DNA from: Myxocyprinus asiaticus
Taxonomy: Eukaryota > Chordata > Actinopteri > Cypriniformes > Catostomidae
Direction of reading: 5' to 3'
Length of the DNA stretch: 64,000 nucleotides
Assembly (NCBI RefSeq): GCF_019703515.2
Contig: NC_059373.1
Location: 18,872,281-18,936,280 of the forward strand
In this document: piece after piece, positions 56,814-64,000 of the stretch
Numbering within the stretch: position 1 is the stretch's first letter
Layout: every line of letters begins with the position of its first letter
The notes under the pieces: model-generated
Databases searched by the model: none
What the model was told of the DNA's origin: nothing
What the model saw: only the letters and a program-made list of their open reading frames with translations
Translations under genes and position numbers: made by a program

Positions 56814-56885
56814 TAATAGATGTAAATCTGCATAGATGTAAACAACTGGTGGCAGTGGCTTAGAGATGGTTATACTTGTCTAAAC
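56690..56885 (+). repeat. (TG)n(AG)n compound microsatellite with conserved flank
   Basis: A TG run followed by an AG run (to about 56811), then 'gcatagatgtaaacaa' and 'acttgtctaaactacac'. The same unit order and flank recur at 59617-59790. Confidence 0.85.
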
Positions 56886-57006
56886 TACACAGGGGTGAAG
56901 CACACCATGCCAAACAACTTCTGGCCATGGACAAAGGGTCTTTTAACCAGACTGACCAAAAAACAACATTTTTAAAGGTTATGATATGAAAAGGCACAAA
57001 AGGTAC

Positions 57007-57285
57007 TTAAAATAATAATTCACCCAAAAATTAAATTTTTGCCATTATTTTATCAGCCTCATTTTGTTCCCAAATTTACTTTCACTCTTCCATGGAACAC
57101 AAAAGGAGTTCTTAGACAGAATGCAAGCTTCAGTAACCATTCACTTTCATAGCATCTTTTTTTATACAATGAAAGTGAATGGTTACTGAGGCTGTAGGTC
57201 TCTAACATTCTGCCTAACATTTCCTTTTATGTTTCACAGAAGACAATGGGTACGACAGAATTTCCATATGCGTATGGAAAGAGTT
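57007..57285. mobile_element. TTAA-type fold-back MITE
   Basis: 'aattcacccaaaaattaaat' opens the left side. Near the centre 'gtaaccattcactttcatag' faces 'tgaaagtgaatggttactga'. Same family as 12098-12393; the terminal TTAA is degraded. Confidence 0.7.
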
Positions 57286-58149
57286 GCTGACCCTAGGCTT
57301 AGTTAGTGAACATTACTAACATATGTCAATTAAAGTACATTAAAAAGATGATTAATGTGATTTGTGCCTCATTACGTCATGTGTCTGAAATTGTTTACAC
57401 TGAAGCTGTGCGATTACGTGTTGTTTTTTGCAATTGGATTGGGTGTGGAAACTAAAACCACTCATTAGGAGATCAGTGAATTTATTCTGATTCGGCCTGT
57501 GTTTTGGTTTTGAATGAGGGAGAAGCGGAGGTATGAGAGATCCTGATAAGTTCCCTTCTGCCCTGGATGAGGAAAGAACTGTAAGAAGGGAATGGAACTG
57601 ATGCCATCGCTCCTTTTAACTATGGGTTTAATATTAATAAATGGGCCAAAAAAAATTTTTTATAAGAAATCAAATTACAAGAGAGATATGGTAATATGTT
57701 GAAATGTCAATATAATCAAAAATAAGCAATGCACACGCTGTTCAACACTGATTTAAAAGCCTTTGGAGTGTCGCCATCATTCACCACCTGCCTACTTTAC
57801 ACAGGGCTGGATTTACACTCTTACTCGTAGACATTTATAAAGTATCTGTCGGACTTGCTATGCAGTCTAAAACTGATGAATATTTAACTGCAGGGGACAA
57901 ATCCTGACCAGTCCAGTACAATGATATATGTGCCACATCACACAGCTAATTGTTAGGGGTGTATTATTTCAGAATGGAAGCCAGTCGGGACCCTCAACCA
58001 AAGAGAAGTAGTCTAATAAATAACTACGAATAAACAAATGTCAAAGTTAGCATGGTGGTGCAAAAAAACCCAGTTGACTTCAAACACATTCTTGGCCCTT
58101 TAAGTTGGCAACACCATTTGCAACAGTGAATAAAACATTTAATAATGTT
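57286..58149. other. Unassigned sequence
   Basis: No gene or repeat end was recognised. Confidence 0.4.
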
Positions 58150-58588
58150 GGGCCTGGGTAGCTCAATGGTAAAAGATGCTGGCTACCATCCCAGGAGTTC
58201 GCTAGTTCGAATCCCAGGGCGTGCTGAGTGACTCCAGCCAGGTCTCCTAAACAACCAAATTGGCCCGGTTGCTAGGGAGGGTAGAGTCACATGGGGTAAC
58301 CTCCTCTTGGTCGCTATAATGTGGTTTGTTCTCGGTGGGGCGCGTGGTGAGTTGAGCGTGGATGCCGCGGTGGATGGCATGAAGCCTCCACATGGGCTAT
58401 GTCTCCGTGGCAACGTGTTCAACAAGCCACGATATAAGATACGTGGATTGACTCTCAGAAGCGGAGGCAACTGAGACTTGTCCTCCACCACCTGGATTGA
58501 GGGGAGTAACCGTGCCACCACAAGGATCTACTAAGTAGTAGGACTTGGGCATTCCAAATTGGGAGAAAAGGGGAAAAATAATAATAAT
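58150..58588 (+). mobile_element. tRNA-derived SINE
   Basis: The tRNA-like head carries a polymerase III box A (tagctcaatgg, 58159-58169) and box B (gttcgaatccc, 58205-58215). A long body follows and ends 'gggcattccaaattgggaga' with a short A-rich tail. The body strongly resembles a SINE common in cyprinids (HAmo-like, by memory). It is not a functional tRNA gene: the acceptor stem does not close and the sequence continues. Confidence 0.75.
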
Positions 58589-59615
58589 TATAACAAAAAA
58601 TTATCAGTTTATCAGTCATAATGATCAAATCTATCATCAAGTTCCTCTTTGCATTAAAATGTTTATCTAGACTTGGAGTATATCAATTGGTTTTCAATTA
58701 GGTTGGTATGCAATTGTACCGTGATTCATCTGATTTTGAAGTCCAGTGATGCATCTGAAGTATCTGGTTTAGCAGCGTCAAATACACAGGCAGTGGCACA
58801 ACCTCGGCAAATGCACCTGTATGGCTCTGTAGATAGATACGGCTCAATGGACAGAGCAGCGTGAACGCAAAGTTCTTAAACCTCAAGCTCTTAAACTTGC
58901 ATCTTTGAGAGAATGAGGCACAAGACGTGAGAAGCGGAAACCATTTGAATTCAGCACAGAATTCTACATGACCACCCTTGAATTTAGTATAGTAGCCTAA
59001 CTGTACTTTAAGTAGAAATAGATAATAAATAAATATTATTTATAGAGCTATAGAGCATTAGAGAGCTACTTCAGCTCTACATTTGTCATAGGCTACATTA
59101 GGGGAGTGAGGGAATATAATACATTTTTGTTACAACTTATAACTATTTATATTTTGGATTTATTGTTTTTTCATGTGTTTAGAGTAGGTCTACTTTTATA
59201 ATTACAAAAATGCCATAGTTTGTTTTATAGAAATCATGTTACATCTAACCATGGTAGTGAAGATGATCCATGCTTCCATGCGTTTACTATGGTCTTGTTA
59301 CACTGTACCACTGTTAAAACTATAAATAAAATAATAATAATAATAATAATAATAATAATTAATTAATAAATTACCATTTTCAAAAAGACAAATGTAAAAT
59401 ATATTAACAATATCACTTTTATTATTAGTTTCTGTCTTCGCATTTTATAGGCCCCAAATATAGCCCTCCATCTGCTTAAATTCAAGAAACGCAAGGTTTG
59501 GTTTCACATTCATGAAGTAAGCCTGCTGAATTTATTAACAAAACTTTTAAATTATGCAATGCATCGAAGATGCATTGAGAAAATTAAGCATATAACACAA
59601 ATATTGAGTTTTGTG

Positions 59616-59616
<1 letters not shown>
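58589..59616. other. Unassigned sequence with an (AAT)n run
   Basis: (AAT)n occupies about 59327-59360. No gene was recognised. Confidence 0.5.
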
Positions 59617-59714
<98 letters not shown>

Positions 59715-59790
59715 ACAGAGTGCTCTGCATAGATGTAAACAAATTTAGAGACGGCTTAGAGACGGTTACACTTGTCTAAACTACACTGGG
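59617..59790 (+). repeat. (TG)n(AG)n compound microsatellite, second copy
   Basis: TG run, then AG run to about 59711, then 'gcatagatgtaaacaa' and 'acttgtctaaactacac' as at 56690-56885. Confidence 0.85.
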
Positions 59791-60324
59791 GTGAACCGCT
59801 GTTTTAAAATCAAGAAGGAAAATCTCACAAAAACCTCAGAAATTGTTTTTTGATCTTTTACTTGACTGACTTATGTTATGTTACGATATTTTGCAAGATT
59901 TTTAAGAGGGATGCATGCACAGAATCTGTAAATCATAATGCAAGCAAACCTGATTTGTTAAAAGAATGTAGCATGGGAATTTAATCCAATTTTGAGAGAT
60001 TAAAATCAATTTTGGCTCAAATTCAAATGGTATGGTCTATTGGAAGGGTCAGATAATAAGCAAATATCTCGACTCAGCTAGTTGAGAATTAGAGATTGTC
60101 ACTTACTCCAGGTGAGCGCGCGGCAGGTGCGCCGTTCAGTAATAGGCCATTTGCGCGTGCAAATTACATTGCAGTCGTTAAATGTTTCTCTGATGTAATT
60201 AATCAAAATTGCTTCCTGCTTAGCTTAAGACTTTCTCAAAGATCGAGTGAATGTAAAACAAAAAAAGCACATCTCATAACATCCAAGCAATAGTTCACGT
60301 ACAGTTTCTATGCGGGTGACTTAC
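59791..60324 (-). other. kcnq4: Start of kcnq4 intron 1
   Basis: The intron begins GTAAGTC on the minus strand at 60324. No exon 2 was recognised to the left; a search for the expected S1 segment on the minus strand by eye found nothing convincing. Confidence 0.6.
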
Positions 60325-60626
60325 ATGAAGGCGTGATAGATAAATGCCCATCCTCTGGGTCTCTCGAGCACGTTGTACAGGCAGTTTTGTAACTTTCTGT
60401 AGCGTTTGCTGGAGGCAGAAGGAGTCGCCCTCGGTCCCGGTGGCACCGGCAGAGGTGTACCCAGTAAGCCGGTACGATGAGAAGGGTGTCCCCGCTCTGG
60501 AGATGACGTTTCGCTTCTTTCAGTGTGAACAGCTGCGAGGGCCACAAACTCAACCCGCCTGTCGTCACTGGTTGCCGGGGGAACCAGTATTCTAATGCCT
60601 CCGTTATTTGACGGACTACCCAACAT
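60325..60626 (-). CDS. kcnq4: kcnq4 exon 1 (Kv7.4 potassium channel N-terminus)
   Basis: KCNQ4 is a voltage-gated potassium channel subunit of the plasma membrane; four subunits form an M-type channel, important in inner-ear hair cells. The exon encodes 100 residues plus two bases. It opens [20 protein letters not shown]. '[12 protein letters not shown]' and GLLGTPLP follow, which resemble the KCNQ4 N-terminus rather than KCNQ2, 3 or 5. It closes with the KCNQ signature [26 protein letters not shown] just before S1. ATG is at 60626-60624; an in-frame TAG at 60656-60654 lies upstream with no other ATG between, which fixes the start. The exon ends AT|GTAAGT at 60325/60324, giving the phase-2 junction known for KCNQ exon 1 and an isoleucine or methionine at the split codon (isoleucine in KCNQ4). 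It is intact. The remaining exons must lie further left, outside the window or missed. Confidence 0.9.
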
Positions 60627-60656
60627 TATTGTACTCACACCACCCAAACAAAACTA

Positions 60657-61450
60657 ATGCACCGTAGAGCTACAGCAAAACTCACTCTATCACACCACAA
60701 ATTGCCAAACAATAAAAATCATTATTGTTGTAATCAGTAGAATAATGAAAACAATAGCCTATTTTAATTACTAATAGTCAACGTTAAATTAAAGAACTAA
60801 TTAGGATAAAAGCCACTGAATCCCTTTGAAATGTAACAAGCTCATTCTAACAACCTCCAAAACAAGTCCTGTCCAGTCGCTTTCTAATGTGATGTTCTTG
60901 AGAAGCCTCAGATCTTGGTGCGTCTACATGTTATTTGTGTTTATAATTTCATTTTAGCATCGCTAATCACATAGACAAATCCATTAAAGCCTTCCACATT
61001 GTTGTAAATATTTCAGCTCAATATTCTGTGGCATCTTAAATCGTAGCTGGACAATGAGCACTTTATGGTGAGCCACTTCAAATCACTCAAAAGTTTTGGA
61101 ACACATCCCATAATACACGTTTCCCCTCACAAATACTATCTATGCACACGAAATAAATGTTTAAAAGTAAGCGGCATGCCCCTCGGTTCTCCTCTCTTGC
61201 CCTCTCCAGAGCGCAGCGCTGATTCCGGTTCTTTGGGGAGGAGCGCAGCGGGTCCGCGAGAGATAAATTCAAAGTCGTGCCGATATCATTTTAAGACTGT
61301 CCCAAAAGTCCGTGACATGTTATAGAATCCCGCTAAAGATGCGCAACGGTGTGGACTGAGCGAGTGCGTAACGGGCGCGTGCTGTACGGAGCGCTATGTT
61401 GCTTCAAAGAGAGCGCGAGAGAGACGAGAGGAGAGGGAGGGATGGCTGAC
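60657..61450 (-). promoter_or_regulatory. kcnq4: Likely kcnq4 5' UTR and CpG-rich promoter
   Basis: The segment 61180-61440 is GC-rich with many CpG pairs (for example 'gagcgcagcgggtccgcgag' and 'gtgcgtaacgggcgcgtgct'), in contrast to the AT-rich surroundings. It lies upstream of exon 1 in the transcript sense. No clear TATA box was assigned. The transcription start cannot be placed from sequence alone. Confidence 0.5.
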
Positions 61451-62590
61451 ACCGACACCAAATTTAGCTGAAGGGGTTATGTTTTTTGTTTTTCCCAGGG
61501 GCAAGTCACATCTTTTCTTTCTTTTAAGATCTACAGCTAAATTGATGGACATAGACTCTACACTGAGGTTTGTTTCAGACAGGCTAAAAAAAAAATAAAA
61601 AAAATTATCCATCAGAAAGTGCAAAATTTTTTTTTTTTTTGATGAATAATTTTCAAAACTGAGTTGCATTCTCATGGAAACGTATCAAACCTTTTTTTGC
61701 CAACATATTGGATCAATGCTAATGTTAGATCAATGTAATTCAGTGAAAACATGAAGCCAGTCACTTTCAGTGAATCAATGAAAAGGCCATCTTGTTGATG
61801 TCAAAGTCAAGTTTAACACTCTTGAACAGGTGCTGGGCATGTGCTGTATGTTCTAAGCTCTAGACCAAACTAGACATGTGTCAGCAAATGTAAATATTGT
61901 TTGTATGTGTCACCTAATATTAAAGACATTAGTAACAAGTATAGTAAGCCAATCAGTGTTACTTCACTAAACTATGCTTACAAAAGTTTGGTGGCTAAGT
62001 TATGGTGTTGATGGTTGATGTTAGATCAGACTGTGGCAGCCTTGAAGCAGAGAAGAGCAACATCAACAATCAATACCTTGCATTTAGATTATGTGATTTT
62101 ATGCAAGCCGTCCTAATGGCTCCTGCTATGCTATGCTTTAGAGCAACTTTAGAATGCATTATTCCTGTGCCGCTGCCTCTTAAGCCCTCTGCTTTGTTCC
62201 CTTTTGTGGTGAACCCTTTGTTTTTTCTTTTAAACATAAGGACATTTCATTGCACATTCATCAACCACTAATACTTAACACTTTCAAATTAATTTAGAAA
62301 TTTCTATGGATCAGAGAGAATAATAAAACCCAGAAGAAAAACATACCGATGAATTCATAATTTAAAACTTTTTAGATGTTCCTTTCCACTTACTTTCAGA
62401 AGAAATTAAGTGGAAGTTTGCGGAGCTCGGAAAGCTATTTCTCAGAATCTCAGAAGGTATTTTAATGGCTGTCCAGATCAGATCTAGCTTTCACCAGGCA
62501 TTAAGTTAGTTCAGACACACCTTTCCATTATATTCTGGGAGACTGAAATGAGAAAGGATTGAATCCTTTTTAAGAACAATAATGCAACTA
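61451..62590. other. Upstream flank of kcnq4, no gene recognised
   Basis: A/T runs lie near 61587-61640. No exons or repeat ends could be supported. Confidence 0.4.
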
Positions 62591-63130
62591 ATCAAAGGTG
62601 CATTCCGGGTTAAGTAAAGCTCAATTGGCAGCATTTGTGATATAATTCACTAAATTATGTAAATGATACATAATTAACTAATTAAAAAAATAATTTTGAC
62701 TCATCTCAACTTTTCTTAAAAAAAAAAAAAAAAAAAAAAAAGAGGCAGAAATCAAGGTTACAGTGAGGCACTTACAATGGAATTGAATAAGGTTCAATTT
62801 TTGGAGAGTTTAAAGGTAGAAATCTGAAGTAATTTAATAGAAGCACTTTTATTCTTCTGTCATGCATTATTTGAGTTGTGAAGTTGTTTAAACCTTCATG
62901 ATTACAGTCATTTTAGGGTTCAGGGTGCACGTTGTCATGGCAACGATGTTGTAAAATTGGATATAACTTTACACACAAAAGGTTAGTATGCAGTGTTATC
63001 ACACTAATATCATGTTAACACTCATATTGTTTATGTCTTGTGGCTATATTTTTGAAAGTTCATTGGCTCCATTCACTTCCATTGTAAGTGCCTCACTGTA
63101 AACCAGATTTATCCGTAGCATAAACAATTT
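62591..63130. mobile_element. Long palindromic MITE, family P
   Basis: 'attccgggttaagtaaagct' and 'ggcagcatttgtgatat' match the arm of 50912-51078. 'cagtgaggcacttacaatgg' near 62760 faces 'attgtaagtgcctcactgta' near 63080, giving a long imperfect hairpin. An internal poly-A run lies at 62718-62741. Terminal TTAA is degraded. Confidence 0.7.
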
Positions 63131-64000
63131 CAGGGGGGCATTCAGGGGTTTTCTCTGTTCTTTTCTGCTAAGCAGTATAATAGTTTGCTTGGCAATTTTA
63201 AAGGCAGATATGATCATCCTTGATAATTTGAAAACCCATACTAGTAAATTATTTTCATGTAATTATTTAACAGCTATTAATGGGGTTATTATGGGGTTTC
63301 TGTATGTTTCTCTTGGAATTCAAGATGAGAAATTACATCACACGATAAGAACTAGCCAAGTTGCACTTATACAGGTGTTCTTAAATTCAAATCTATGTAA
63401 CCCCACATATATATCTGCAGGTCATGCACCCATAGCAACTCCATAGAAATAACTTCAGAAGTTTCATTGGAGAGAATCATTCAGGGTCCACTCACAAACA
63501 AACAGAGCCCCCTCCTCCTAACTCCTGTAATTATCACAAAGACTGAGTGGTACACAACAGTCCCAAACCTCCAGAATGGAATTCTGTGGACACACAGCAG
63601 CTGGGGAAGGTCACCAGTCTCAAAGGAGACATGCACACACTTCTTTGAGTGCTAAATGTCACTGCTAAGACAATTCTATTGAAAGACATAAACAGCTTCT
63701 TGTCTTCCTGTGGTGCATGGGTGCAAACAGGTCAGCAAATGTTGTGAAGCAATCCTGGAAAACTTTGAGCTCTTTACAAATAAATACATACACACAGAGG
63801 ACACATTCACTCACGTCCCAGAAACCTCTGTGTCATCTAAGACTGAACAGCCACAGAAAGACATTAGCAGAACTTAAAAATACACACACATCAGCAACAC
63901 TGGTTAGACCTCACAGGCCCTCACTTCCGCTGTGCTCGGAAGAACACAACTGGTCAGCAATGTGTTTCCCACACCAAAAATATTGTTTGGCTTTTTTATC
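63131..64000. other. Unassigned sequence
   Basis: No gene or repeat end was recognised. Confidence 0.4.

Noticed and set aside
56645..56845. Minus-strand ORF rich in Thr-His and Ser-Leu
   Set aside because: It is only the translation of the (TG)n(AG)n microsatellite.
58150..58227. tRNA gene
   Set aside because: Boxes A and B are present, but the acceptor stem does not pair and the sequence runs on into a SINE body with an A-rich tail.
60344..60595. Plus-strand ORF and second minus frame overlapping the potassium channel exon
   Set aside because: They are shadows of the kcnq4 exon, whose frame carries the family signature and splice donor.

Overview
This window is vertebrate nuclear DNA, almost certainly from a teleost fish and probably a cyprinid. 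The base composition is AT-rich. Introns and splice sites are visible. There is a dense mix of fish transposon families: DIRS-type tyrosine-recombinase retrotransposons, L2/CR1 and L1/Tx1 LINEs, a Ty3/gypsy chromovirus, hAT elements with 8-bp target duplications, TTAA-flanked fold-back MITEs that begin with the familiar cyprinid sequence 'ttaaagggatagttcaccc', and a tRNA-derived SINE. There are no operons, no prokaryotic genes and no CRISPR array. Family names come from recognising motifs by eye; no database was searched.

The one host gene I can name is a voltage-gated potassium channel exon on the minus strand, 60325-60626. It matches KCNQ4 (Kv7.4) exon 1: the start ATG is preceded by an in-frame stop, the coding part is 100 codons plus two bases, and it runs straight into a GTAAGT splice donor. 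A GC- and CpG-rich stretch at about 61180-61440 lies upstream in the transcript sense and is the likely promoter. First introns of KCNQ genes are typically very long, so much or all of the sequence left of 60325 is probably intron 1 of this gene. That is inference, because exon 2 was not found.

Layout. (1) 1-11.2 kb is a nested stack of mobile elements: a decayed DIRS element holds an antisense LINE, which holds a small TIR element and a 3.9-kb hAT; that hAT holds a second hAT, which holds a TA-flanked TIR element carrying an L2 tail. Exon-like blocks of unknown origin lie at 7.9-8.6 kb. (2) 11.2-16.4 kb holds fold-back MITEs, a piggyBac-like element and LTR or Harbinger-like scraps. (3) 16.4-27.7 kb holds three related DIRS copies in the order minus, plus, minus. 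The first two form an inverted pair with arms of about 1.4 kb. Between them lie a THAP-domain exon and a BED-finger exon, facing away from each other. (4) 28.0-31.3 kb holds two LINE relics of the L2/CR1 group. (5) 31.3-38.6 kb is mostly unique sequence with one TTAA element. (6) 38.65-41.33 kb is a deleted gypsy element with intact ends and a 5-bp target duplication. (7) 43.65-49.6 kb is a nearly full-length L1/Tx1-type LINE. (8) 49.6-60.3 kb is mixed unique sequence, palindromic elements, a SINE and two related (TG)n(AG)n microsatellites. (9) 60.3-64 kb is kcnq4 exon 1, its upstream region and one more MITE.

Every transposon coding region I could read is broken. The damage differs: deletion of the reverse transcriptase active site, changed catalytic residues, stops of the CGA-to-TGA type, homopolymer frameshifts and short duplications. 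I found no convincing new biological system. The items most worth a second look are the DIRS inverted pair with the paired THAP and BED exons, the unidentified exon-like block at 7.9-8.4 kb, and the transposon load of the presumed kcnq4 first intron.
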